DNA of 45,224 nucleotides. Source: Candidatus Epulonipiscium sp. Its GTDB lineage: Bacteria > Bacillota > Clostridia > Lachnospirales > JAAYNZ01. Below are positions 1-7,410 of this stretch, one piece after another. A program made the translations under genes and the position numbers. The notes beneath the pieces are model-generated. The model worked only from the letters and a program-made list of their open reading frames with translations. It was not told where the DNA came from and searched no databases. The stretch covers positions 1 to 45,224 of the forward strand of contig JAAYNZ010000149.1 in NCBI GenBank assembly GCA_012520595.1, in the 5' to 3' direction. Position 1 is the first letter of the stretch; the number at the start of each line of letters is the position of its first letter.

Positions 1-716
1 TCAGGTGCCTCTCTTGATTTTAAAGGTGTTCTATTTTCAATGGAAAGTTGAATGGGAAAAATAGTTTTAACCGTAGCAGGACGTTTGGTTAATACGATGA
101 CGCGATCCGACATACTAATAGCTTCTGAAATATCATGGGTAACAAGAATCGCTGTTTTATTTTCCTTTTTAATAATCATGCCGATTTCATCAGCTACTGA
201 CAAACGCGTTTGATAATCTAGAGCCGAAAAAGGTTCATCTAATAATAAAATTTCAGGTTTGATGGCTAACGTACGAATCAATGCAACACGTTGCCTCATT
301 CCTCCAGAAAGCTGGGAAGGAAAGTAGGTCTTAAAATCTTTTAAACCATATAAGTCTAATAATTCTTCTGCATATTTCTTATTTTCTTTCGTTAATTTAT
401 TTTGTATCTCCAATCCCAAGTATGCATTACTTAAAATATTTCTCCATTCAAACAAATGATCTTTTTGCAGCATATACCCAACTGTACAGGAACGTCCGTT
501 GGTCGAAGCACAGTGTAGCGTAATTTTACCTGATGTAGGTTTTAGCAAACCAGAGATTAAAGATAATAAAGTGGATTTTCCACATCCACTGGGTCCTACA
601 ATACTAATAAATTCTCCTGAATGAACTGAAAGAGATAAATTTTCTATTGCTTTTGTTTCCTCATATAGGGTATGATAATTCATAGAAACCTGATTTAATT
701 CGACAACAGGGGTCAT
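1..716 (-). CDS. ABC transporter ATP-binding protein, NitT/TauT type (partial, 3' end outside window)
   Basis: The reading frame starts at the ATG at 716 and runs off the window edge with 238 codons visible, so only the C-terminal end is missing. It has a Walker A motif (GPSGCGKST, about residue 41), the signature LSGGMRQRVAL, Walker B (ILLLDEPFSALD) and an H-loop (LVTHDISEA). The pattern matches ATPases of the nitrate/sulfonate/taurine/thiamine-precursor importer family, which energise a membrane permease served by a lipoprotein. The ribosome-binding site AAGGAGG lies six bases before the start. The partner permease and binding protein would lie beyond position 1, so the substrate cannot be named. 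The general family is clear. Confidence 0.9.
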   Translation of the reverse strand, partial: MTPVVELNQVSMNYHTLYEETKAIENLSLSVHSGEFISIVGPSGCGKSTLLSLISGLLKPTSGKITLHCASTNGRSCTVGYMLQKDHLFEWRNILSNAYLGLEIQNKLTKENKKYAEELLDLYGLKDFKTYFPSQLSGGMRQRVALIRTLAIKPEILLLDEPFSALDYQTRLSVADEIGMIIKKENKTAILVTHDISEAISMSDRVIVLTKRPATVKTIFPIQLSIENRTPLKSREAP

Positions 717-837
717 TGATATCCTCCTTCCAAAATCACTGTTTACTATAATATATTAGAGAAGGAAGGGTTATGTGAAATATCTATGTACTGTAAAACA
801 ATAAGTTTTACTTTGTTGAAAAGAGAGAGGGATGCCC

Positions 838-1074
838 ATGCTTTGCCCAAAATGCCATGCAAAACAAAAAATTGGTGCTCATTTTTGTCACCAATGTGGT
901 TGGGATTTTTTTACTACGAGTCAACCTGTACCAACCTCGGTAAATGTCCCTAAAAAAAAGAAAAGTAACCTTCCCCCTATTGATCGAATCATTCATATTT
1001 TTTTTATGACTTTAATTGTACTTAGCATCATAGGAATTTCTCTTATTATTATTGGTATTTTATTTATCCGATAA
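838..1074 (+). CDS. small zinc-ribbon membrane protein
   Basis: A protein of 78 residues with an N-terminal zinc ribbon (CPKC, ten residues, CHQC), a short Pro/Lys-rich linker and one C-terminal hydrophobic helix ending in IGILFIR. An ATG at 832 would add two residues but sits directly against the GAGAGGG ribosome-binding site; the ATG at 838 has proper spacing, so I chose it. Such zinc_ribbon_2-plus-helix proteins are common in Firmicutes and mostly uncharacterised; binding of a metal at the membrane face is inference. It is transcribed divergently from the ABC ATPase gene and ends before a bidirectional terminator. Confidence 0.75.
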   Translation: MLCPKCHAKQKIGAHFCHQCGWDFFTTSQPVPTSVNVPKKKKSNLPPIDRIIHIFFMTLIVLSIIGISLIIIGILFIR

Positions 1075-1121
1075 GTTTTTCAAGAAGTTTATAAATAATC
1101 AAAAACATTTTCTGTATACAC

Positions 1122-1177
1122 AAAAAGATATGTAAATATAAGGATTTTAAAATCCTACATTATTACATATCTTTTTT
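1122..1177. terminator. bidirectional terminator between convergent genes
   Basis: An inverted repeat pairs AAAAAGATATGTAA (1122-1135) with its complement at 1163-1176, with a second palindrome (1141-1156) inside the loop. It is flanked by A and T runs on both sides and lies between the stop at 1074 and the convergent gene ending at 1200. Confidence 0.75.
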
Positions 1178-1199
1178 AGATCACCATATTTCTTTTTTA

Positions 1200-1580
1200 T
1201 TAAAGTGCTCTTCCTGGAATAAGGGCGTTTAAAATACCAATGATTAAAGAGCCAATAATCGCCCCTAAAAGAGAGATGGAAAAACCTTTAACTAAAAACT
1301 GAGTGGCATATAAAATAAGTGCCGAAACAATAAAGCCTACAATTCCTCTACCAAAAGGAGATGCGTCAATACCTGTAATTTTTTCGATAAGATAGTCCAA
1401 GCCTGTTATAACAATGGCTGCTATAACCAGAGTCCACAATCCATCAATCGTAAATCCAGGTGTTAAAAACGCCGTTACTGCTAATACAACAGCTGTAAAT
1501 AAAAAACGTAAAAGAATATGTGTAATATCCATATTCTTTTGTTCTTCCTGACGCACGTTATTTCCTTTATTATCTTCCAT
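1200..1580 (-). CDS. phage holin family membrane protein (PF04020-like, YvlD type)
   Basis: A 126-residue protein with a charged N-terminal tail of about 18 residues and four hydrophobic segments with glycine-rich turns (for example GIDASPFGRGIVGFIVSA). This is the layout of the PF04020 family, annotated as holin-like but common on chromosomes; B. subtilis YvlD, in a cell-envelope stress operon, is a relative. A holin role is not shown, and no phage genes lie nearby. The ATG at 1580 follows GGAGGAAC; the ATG at 1584 is out of frame and stops after four codons. A hairpin lies just upstream of the ribosome-binding site (1592-1632). Confidence 0.8.
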   Translation of the reverse strand: MEDNKGNNVRQEEQKNMDITHILLRFLFTAVVLAVTAFLTPGFTIDGLWTLVIAAIVITGLDYLIEKITGIDASPFGRGIVGFIVSALILYATQFLVKGFSISLLGAIIGSLIIGILNALIPGRAL

Positions 1581-1591
1581 CCATGTTCCTC

Positions 1592-1632
1592 CTTACTGCA
1601 TAGATAGTAACAAAGTTATTATGCGCAGTAAG
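1592..1632 (-). promoter_or_regulatory. hairpin in the leader of the holin-family gene
   Basis: CTTACTGCATA at 1592-1602 is the complement of 1620-1632 apart from a two-base bulge. On the minus strand the 3' arm abuts the GGAGG ribosome-binding site. It could influence translation; no T-run follows, so it is not a terminator. Confidence 0.35.
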
Positions 1633-1749
1633 AACGAAATTATACCCGATAAAAACCTTTTCTTTACAGCATAAAACTTCTATAAACTTCCCATTTGTTT
1701 CTATGTATCCTTGTCTATAATGTTTTTGCTTTTACGCATCCTTGAATTT

Positions 1750-2106
1750 TTAAGAATGAAGTCCTAAACTGATGATCAGTCCTTGATCTACTTTTTCCAT
1801 TAAACCACAATCTAAATGGCAAATTTTTTCCCTTAACCTTTTTTTGTCAATAGTCCGTATTTGTTCCAAAAGTATAACTGAGTCTTTTACTAAGGTATAT
1901 TGTTTCGCATGTATTTCAATATGAGTAGGTAATTTTGCCTTATTAATTTGTGAGGTAATGGCTGCACAAATTACTGTAGGACTGTATTTATTTCCAATAT
2001 CATTTTGAATAATAAGAACAGGTCGAATACCTCCCTGCTCTGAACCGATCACCGGGCTTAGATCAGCATAAAATATATCTCCACGTTTCACCTGCACGCT
2101 ACTCAC
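1750..2106 (-). CDS. ndoA: type II toxin, MazF/PemK-family endoribonuclease EndoA
   Basis: A 118-residue protein matching EndoA (MazF) throughout: the start motif [20 protein letters not shown], then RPVLIIQND, the central [11 protein letters not shown] and a C-terminal [13 protein letters not shown]. The family cuts mRNA (the B. subtilis enzyme at UACAU) and is held inactive by its antitoxin. It starts at a GTG (2104-2106) that overlaps the antitoxin stop by eight bases, so the two are translationally coupled. The location after alr is as in Bacillus. Length and conserved residues look intact, so I expect an active toxin. Confidence 0.93.
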   Translation of the reverse strand: MSSVQVKRGDIFYADLSPVIGSEQGGIRPVLIIQNDIGNKYSPTVICAAITSQINKAKLPTHIEIHAKQYTLVKDSVILLEQIRTIDKKRLREKICHLDCGLMEKVDQGLIISLGLHS

Positions 2107-2335
2107 ACTCCGCTATTCGTTGCTCAAAAAATTGCTCAACCTCACTTTCAACTTCAAAACACAATTCTGATAAGCCCAAATTAATTTCCGCCATTTCTTT
2201 ATATCCTTTTTCTATTTCTGCCACTTCATACAAGTAATGATCTCTCATCATACTGCCAACAAGCTCAAAAAAACCATAGTCTGGACGCACACCAAGCCAT
2301 TTACTTTTTTTCTTCACAGCCTGTTCACTCCCCAT
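2099..2335 (-). CDS. probable EndoA antitoxin with divergent N-terminus
   Basis: A 78-residue protein directly upstream of and overlapping ndoA. Residues about 43-66 ([18 protein letters not shown]) match the C-terminal toxin-binding tail of clostridial EndoAI antitoxins. Those antitoxins normally start with a ribbon-helix-helix DNA-binding domain (KRIxISLPxxLL pattern) and have about 90 residues. Here the strand and first helix are not recognisable; [16 protein letters not shown] may correspond to the second helix. I checked the other two frames upstream and saw no displaced copy of the missing motif. The start at 2335 follows AAGGT, a modest ribosome-binding site. The position makes the antitoxin role likely; loss of DNA binding is inference. 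Confidence 0.75.
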   Translation of the reverse strand: MGSEQAVKKKSKWLGVRPDYGFFELVGSMMRDHYLYEVAEIEKGYKEMAEINLGLSELCFEVESEVEQFFEQRIAECE

Positions 2336-2396
2336 CTTACCTTGCCTAGGCTCTCTTTGATATTATTACCACAGAACAAAAGATGTATACGAATTA

Positions 2397-3557
2397 TTAA
2401 AAGTAATTCACCATTTTAATTAAATGATGATTTTCTACATAGACTCTAGGAATTCGTTTCCCCACCATACAAACAACTTCATAGTGGATCGTTCCTAAAA
2501 CATCTGCTATTTCCTCTGCTAAAATTGACTGTCTACCTTGGGTTCCCATTAAAACAACTTCGTCTCCAATCTGTGCTTGAGGAATATTTGTAATATCCAC
2601 CATACACTGATCCATACAAATACGCCCAATAATAGGTGCTTTTATCCCCCTAATGAGTACCTTTCCTCCTGGCGAAAGCCTTCTTGAATAACCATCTGCA
2701 TAACCAACTGGTAAGGTAGCAACCAAGGTTTTTTTCTCAGTAATATAGGTTCTTCCATAACTAATAGGAACTCCTTTTTCTACTTCTTTTATGTGACTAA
2801 TATGAGTCTTTAGGGACATGACTGGATATAATTTTAGTTTTTCTTGATTTATACTAGCAGAAGGATACAATCCATATAGTATAATCCCTGGACGCACTAA
2901 ATTAAAATGACCTTCTTCAAATTCAATGATTCCTGCACTATTAGATGCATGTTTAATAGGAACGTTGATTCCTCTTTTTTCTAAGCGATGAATAAAAGAA
3001 TAAAATTGGTTCATCTGTTGGCAAGTAAAGGATTGGTCTTCTTCATCAGCTGTTGAAAAATGAGTGTAAATTCCTTCTATTTGTAAATAAGGAAGATTCT
3101 TAATTCTTTCAATCTCTTCTAGACTTTGCTCCTTAACGAGAAAACCAATTCTCCCCATGCCAGTATCCATTTTAAGATGAATAGGAACTACCTGATTGTA
3201 TTCTTCTCCCGCTTTCGAAAAAGCTTGAGCGATCTCATATGTAAATACAGTTGGAGTTAAATGATATTGAACTGCTGTCTTTGCTTGGCAAGGCGGAGTA
3301 TAACCTAAAATCAATATAGGAACCTGTATACCTGCTTCTCGCAGTTGAATTCCTTCTTCTAAAATAGCAACAGCTAATCTCTCAACGCCTTGTTCTATTA
3401 ATACTTTTGATACTTCTATAGCCCCATGTCCATAAGCATCAGCCTTGACAACTCCCATGATCTTACTTTGGGGCTGTAGAATATTTTTAATTTGTTTTAT
3501 ATTATGTTGTAATGCATCTAAATTAATTTCAGCAACGACTCGTTGGTAACTTTCCAA
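2397..3557 (-). CDS. alr: alanine racemase
   Basis: A 386-residue PLP enzyme that interconverts L- and D-alanine for peptidoglycan. Lys38 in VVKADAYGHG is the PLP lysine and Tyr267 in SYGRTY the second catalytic base; the MDTGMGRIGF and GYADGYSR motifs are present. The start is a TTG at 3557, seven bases after GGAGGG. It lies in the order lipoprotein, alr, antitoxin, toxin, as in Bacillus. Full family length, no oddities. Confidence 0.97.
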   Translation of the reverse strand: MESYQRVVAEINLDALQHNIKQIKNILQPQSKIMGVVKADAYGHGAIEVSKVLIEQGVERLAVAILEEGIQLREAGIQVPILILGYTPPCQAKTAVQYHLTPTVFTYEIAQAFSKAGEEYNQVVPIHLKMDTGMGRIGFLVKEQSLEEIERIKNLPYLQIEGIYTHFSTADEEDQSFTCQQMNQFYSFIHRLEKRGINVPIKHASNSAGIIEFEEGHFNLVRPGIILYGLYPSASINQEKLKLYPVMSLKTHISHIKEVEKGVPISYGRTYITEKKTLVATLPVGYADGYSRRLSPGGKVLIRGIKAPIIGRICMDQCMVDITNIPQAQIGDEVVLMGTQGRQSILAEEIADVLGTIHYEVVCMVGKRIPRVYVENHHLIKMVNYF

Positions 3558-3587
3558 AACGTATCCCTCCCTGGGATGCTCTTCTAA

Positions 3588-4223
3588 TTATTCCATTGAT
3601 TCAATGAAAAAAAGTGCATCATCCAAGGTTTTATTATACATAAATTCTTCATATTGTACAACAATTCGTTTTTCTTGATTTTGATCATATACAATCATTA
3701 CATGAGGATTTAAGGTTTTATGGTCCACCCACAATCGTTCTATATCCAGGAGCCGATGTCCACCTGGTACCTGGGTTTCAAACACTGTTGTTTCCCCTTC
3801 TGGTAGATTGGCTACTGCAATAGCAGTTTCTTGAGATTGGAAATAATTTTTCAAAAAATTTCCTAACAAAATCTCATCTCGATACGGAGATTTTTCAACT
3901 TCTATCATTACTTTCCCTTCAATTTTAGGATTGACCTGAACCACCTTTTGTCCATTGAAAATAGTTGTAATCCCCTCTACTTTTTTAGGCTCTAGGATTT
4001 CAATCCGATATTCTCCTGTACGTTTATAATAGTGCCTCATTTTATATTCATTTTTTCCTTGATTTGAAATATAAGCAACACGCACTACACTTTCATAAGA
4101 ATCTAATTCCATAAAACGCTTTTGTATTTTTTCCATTGTTGAAAGTTCTTTGGCCTTTTCTGTTTTACAACCTGTTAACAAACTAATTATCATTAGCACC
4201 AAAAGTAACTTCCTTCTCTTCAC
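3588..4223 (-). CDS. LolA-like lipoprotein related to sporulation protein YdcC
   Basis: A 211-residue lipoprotein with a basic N-terminus, a hydrophobic stretch and a lipobox LLTGC, so it should be lipid-anchored outside the membrane. The remainder (for example YRIEILEPKKVEGITTIFNG and a C-terminal VVQYEEFMYN) has the character of the LolA/LppX beta fold seen in outer-membrane lipoprotein-sorting protein homologues of Gram-positives. The place between acpS and alr matches B. subtilis ydcC, a sigma-E-dependent gene. GTG start at 4223 after GGGGGA; the ATG at 4228 is out of frame. The biochemical role of this family is unknown. Confidence 0.8.
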   Translation of the reverse strand: MKRRKLLLVLMIISLLTGCKTEKAKELSTMEKIQKRFMELDSYESVVRVAYISNQGKNEYKMRHYYKRTGEYRIEILEPKKVEGITTIFNGQKVVQVNPKIEGKVMIEVEKSPYRDEILLGNFLKNYFQSQETAIAVANLPEGETTVFETQVPGGHRLLDIERLWVDHKTLNPHVMIVYDQNQEKRIVVQYEEFMYNKTLDDALFFIESME

Positions 4224-4240
4224 AACATTCCCCCTTATTG

Positions 4241-4693
4241 CTACTGATTTAATAACGATTTTAACATATCAGCTCGACTAATAATACCTACGAGTTCTCC
4301 TTTTGTATTCACTACAGGTACACGATTAATTCTTTTTTCCACCATTAAAGCAGCTACTTCTTCGATGGTTGCATTTTCTTCCACTGTATGAGCAGGAGTT
4401 GTCATAATTTCTTTTGCCTTACTAGCTACTAGTTTCTTTAAATCTTCCTCATATTGTTTGACTCCTTCTATGTATATTATACTCCCTAAAAACTCAATAT
4501 ATGAAGGAAAACGAGGCTCTTTTTCTTTACTTAGTAAATCTGCTTCTGTAACAATCCCTATCACTTGCTTTTTTTCATCTACAACAGGTACTCCGCTAAT
4601 TTTATTTTTCATTAATATTTTAGCAATTTCTTCTACAGACATATCTCCATCAATGGATATTACCGCCTTTTCCATAATATCTTTCGCTAACAT
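4241..4693 (-). CDS. tandem CBS-domain protein
   Basis: A 150-residue protein made of two CBS domains (about residues 5-60 and 90-150), each ending in the typical GIVTEADLL / GIISRADML. CBS pairs bind adenosine nucleotides and act as sensors. I start it at the ATG at 4693, seven bases after AGGAGG; the ATG at 4699 is too close to that site, and the further upstream ATG (4762) would overlap the previous gene. It sits between the NAD(P)H-hydrate repair gene and the lipoprotein gene in one minus-strand chain. The partner is unknown. Confidence 0.88.
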   Translation of the reverse strand: MLAKDIMEKAVISIDGDMSVEEIAKILMKNKISGVPVVDEKKQVIGIVTEADLLSKEKEPRFPSYIEFLGSIIYIEGVKQYEEDLKKLVASKAKEIMTTPAHTVEENATIEEVAALMVEKRINRVPVVNTKGELVGIISRADMLKSLLNQ

Positions 4694-4731
4694 TTTCATT
4701 CCTCCTATCTTTTTACTTGTATATCTATGCA

Positions 4732-6264
4732 TCATCCTAGTACTTGAGAAATCCAATAGCATAGGTCTGAAGCCATCATCCCATGGAGTCCTGCTTTTTT
4801 AGCAGCTGCATCTCCTGCCTTTCCATGAAGATACGTGCCCATTATGGCTGCTTCATAAGGTTCACACCTTTGGGCAATAAAACTGGTAATAATCCCTGTT
4901 AAAACATCCCCAGCACCAGCCGTAGCCATACCAGGATTCCCTGTTGTATTCATATAAAGCTCTCCATTTGGGTGGGCAATCAAACTAGTTGCATCTTTTA
5001 AAACGGTAATGACGTTCCAACGCGCAGAAAACTCGCGAACTACTTCCACTGGATTCGATATAATATAAGAGATGGGTCTTTGAATTAATCGTGACATCTC
5101 TCCTATATGAGGAGTAAGTATAATAGGGACTTGACTTTGTTGTAATAAAGAAAGATTTTTTGATAATGCATTTAAACCATCTGCATCAATCACTAGAGGA
5201 ACCTCTGCTTCTTCAATTACTTTCCATGCAATTTCTGTTACTTCCTCTCCTTGTCCCAATCCAGGTCCAATGGCAACAACATCAGATTCTTTCATTACTT
5301 TTTGAATCTTAGGCCATGCTTTTTTTGAAATCATTCCTTCTTTTTCATCTAAGGGTGTACTAATACCTTCTTTGACTTGGTTTCCTAGGATCGATAAAAT
5401 GCTCTGGGGTACACATAAATGAACTAAGCCTGCTCCTGTTCGATAAGCAGCTTGAGCTGATAATATGGCTGCCCCTGGCATACCTCTGGATCCAGCTATC
5501 AATTGAATTTTCCCATAACTACCTTTATGGGTTCGTAATGGCCGTGGAGGAACTTTCCTTTTGAATTCTTCTGCTGTTAAGACATGTTGATACAAAGATT
5601 GTGTTCTGATAACTTCTTTGGGAATTCCGATATCCGCTATGGTTATCTTGCCCGCATATTCTGCTCCTGGATATAGATAAAGTCCCAATTTAGGTAAAGC
5701 AAAAGTAATGGTTTCTTGAGCCTTTACTGCAATTCCTAAAATTTTACCCGTATTTCCTTGTATACCTGAAGGAATATCAATGGAAATAATATATTTTCCA
5801 TACTGATTCATCAAATCAATACTGCTTCTGAGATCCCCTACAATCTCCCTGATCAGTCCTGTACCAAAAATAGCATCTACTATAATACTGCTGAATTGAA
5901 TATGATGAATCATCTCTTGCTCTGATAAAGATTGGAGAGTCTTAATGGAGATGCCTAAATTTTGTGCCATCTTATAATTAATTTCTGCATCTTTTGCTAA
6001 CTTAGCTTCTTCTCCTACAAATATAATATGTACTAAAACATTTTGATTATGCAGCAATCGTGCAAGAGCAAAACCATCTCCACCATTATTGCCATGACCT
6101 GCAAAAATCAATACATTTTTCTTATCTTGTACTTCCAACTTCTGTAAAACTTTCTTCATTACAGCTAAAGCTGCATGTTCCATTAATAAAATACTTGGAA
6201 TTTCCCATTCTTCTATACTTTTAGAATCCATTTCATTCATTCCTTCTACCGTTGCAACCTTCAT
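4732..6264 (-). CDS. nnrD: bifunctional NAD(P)H-hydrate epimerase / ADP-dependent NAD(P)H-hydrate dehydratase
   Basis: A 510-residue fusion protein that repairs damaged NAD(P)H hydrates. The N-terminal half (about 1-215) is the YjeF_N epimerase with GHGNNGGDGFALARLL; the C-terminal half (about 225-505) is the ribokinase-like dehydratase with AIGPGLGQG and GNPGMATAGAGDVLTG, the nucleotide-binding and catalytic Asp region. The start at 6264 overlaps the end of acpS by 32 bases and has AGGAGGGAG upstream, so the pair is translationally coupled, as is common in Firmicutes. Confidence 0.96.
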   Translation of the reverse strand: MKVATVEGMNEMDSKSIEEWEIPSILLMEHAALAVMKKVLQKLEVQDKKNVLIFAGHGNNGGDGFALARLLHNQNVLVHIIFVGEEAKLAKDAEINYKMAQNLGISIKTLQSLSEQEMIHHIQFSSIIVDAIFGTGLIREIVGDLRSSIDLMNQYGKYIISIDIPSGIQGNTGKILGIAVKAQETITFALPKLGLYLYPGAEYAGKITIADIGIPKEVIRTQSLYQHVLTAEEFKRKVPPRPLRTHKGSYGKIQLIAGSRGMPGAAILSAQAAYRTGAGLVHLCVPQSILSILGNQVKEGISTPLDEKEGMISKKAWPKIQKVMKESDVVAIGPGLGQGEEVTEIAWKVIEEAEVPLVIDADGLNALSKNLSLLQQSQVPIILTPHIGEMSRLIQRPISYIISNPVEVVREFSARWNVITVLKDATSLIAHPNGELYMNTTGNPGMATAGAGDVLTGIITSFIAQRCEPYEAAIMGTYLHGKAGDAAAKKAGLHGMMASDLCYWISQVLG

Positions 6265-6637
6265 TTTCTCCCTCCTCTATGGTAGCATATGCAATGGCAT
6301 ATTCTTTACAATGAGAAATAGATACCCATATCTTGCCATTCCCTAATTCTTCTTTTCTCTTTTGGGCTCCTCCATATAATTGAATATAAGGTTGTCCCTG
6401 CTCATTTCTTAAAACTTCAATATCAATAAGGCCAAAGTTTCGAAATCCAGTACCTAAGGCTTTAGCTACAGCTTCTTTTGCACAAAAATTACCTGCTATT
6501 GTTTGTACAAGGTATTTTTTACGTTGAAATAATTGGTTTTCTTCCATTGTAAAATACTTTGTGAGAAAATTAGGATGTTGTTCAATGGCTCTCTGAATTC
6601 TTTTGATCTCAATGATGTCCACCCCAATCCCTTTCAT
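6233..6637 (-). CDS. acpS: holo-[acyl-carrier-protein] synthase
   Basis: A 134-residue enzyme that transfers 4'-phosphopantetheine from CoA to acyl carrier protein for fatty-acid synthesis. Metal-binding Asp7 (GIGVDIIEI) and Glu55 (NFCAKEAVAKAL) and the C-terminal VSISH motif are present. A strong ribosome-binding site (GGGGGTGA) precedes the ATG. Slightly longer at the C-terminus than usual because the final residues overlap nnrD. Confidence 0.96.
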   Translation of the reverse strand: MKGIGVDIIEIKRIQRAIEQHPNFLTKYFTMEENQLFQRKKYLVQTIAGNFCAKEAVAKALGTGFRNFGLIDIEVLRNEQGQPYIQLYGGAQKRKEELGNGKIWVSISHCKEYAIAYATIEEGENEGCNGRRNE

Positions 6638-6641
6638 ATCT

Positions 6642-7259
6642 TCACCCCCAGTATTCTTGGTCTAATTTTTCTATGAAATCTGCTCCTACTAAATGATGAA
6701 GATAAGAATAAAGTTGCTCTACATTTTCTTCATTGATGGTTTTTTTATCTAAACATTCCTTTAATTCTGTACGAAGGTGTTCTATTCTTTCATTTAGTTC
6801 TTTCATTTCTTTTCTTCCTGCTCTCATTTCAGCATAACATATTTTAACACTTTCTTCTAGTAATTCTCCATTAGCTCTTTGAATTTCTCCTGGAAGTAAT
6901 TTTAATTGTTCATCCATTTGTTCTATTTTCTCATTAATTTCTAAAACATATTGCTGGTTTTTAACCATTTTATCCTTAGCCTGTTCATTTTCAAGTTCAT
7001 AGGCGTCGGAAGTCAATTCTAAAATTTCTTTCATCATTCTTTTTTTTAATTTTATATAATCTTTTCGATCGTTTGTCAGCTGCCCTTGTTTTTTTATTAA
7101 ATTATTTAAGTTTGTTTCTAATACCATAATTTGCTTGGTTTTTCTTGTTGAAGAAAAAATATCATGCCAAAGTTTATCCAAAACTAGTATGGGTACTTTA
7201 CTATATTTTAATTCTTCCATTGAAAAATGGGTCTTTTTACGTTTTTTCCAAAAAAACAT
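6642..7259 (-). CDS. coiled-coil protein of unknown function
   Basis: A 205-residue, highly charged protein. After a basic start (MFFWKKRKK) and a short segment, residues about 45-190 are almost continuous heptad-like helix, broken at LPGEIQRANG. There is no signal peptide or membrane helix. It is the first gene of the acpS-alr chain, four bases before acpS. I do not recognise a family with a known function. Confidence 0.7.
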   Translation of the reverse strand: MFFWKKRKKTHFSMEELKYSKVPILVLDKLWHDIFSSTRKTKQIMVLETNLNNLIKKQGQLTNDRKDYIKLKKRMMKEILELTSDAYELENEQAKDKMVKNQQYVLEINEKIEQMDEQLKLLPGEIQRANGELLEESVKICYAEMRAGRKEMKELNERIEHLRTELKECLDKKTINEENVEQLYSYLHHLVGADFIEKLDQEYWG

Positions 7260-7370
7260 TTCATCCCTCTTTCCTTATCAATCCTTCGTGCTTCAAGGAT
7301 ATGGATGTTGCTTTGTAACAGACTCTCCTCTTATAGTATATCGGATATTATAATGTTTTTCTATACTGTA

Positions 7371-7410
7371 AAAAAAGTAAAAAAGCACTCTACTAAAAAG
7401 TAGAAGTGCT
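7371..7410 (-). terminator. terminator after the S-layer homology gene
   Basis: AGCACTTCTAC and its near complement (7384-7410) form a stem just behind the stop codon at 7411-7413, followed on the minus strand by a T-rich run. Confidence 0.8.

Noticed and set aside
1200-1580. Prophage remnant suggested by the holin-type gene
   Set aside because: No endolysin, integrase or structural phage gene is nearby; PF04020 proteins are common housekeeping membrane proteins.
2237-2419. Short plus-strand open frame opposite the antitoxin gene
   Set aside because: No ribosome-binding site and wholly antisense to the antitoxin and alr ends; a chance frame.
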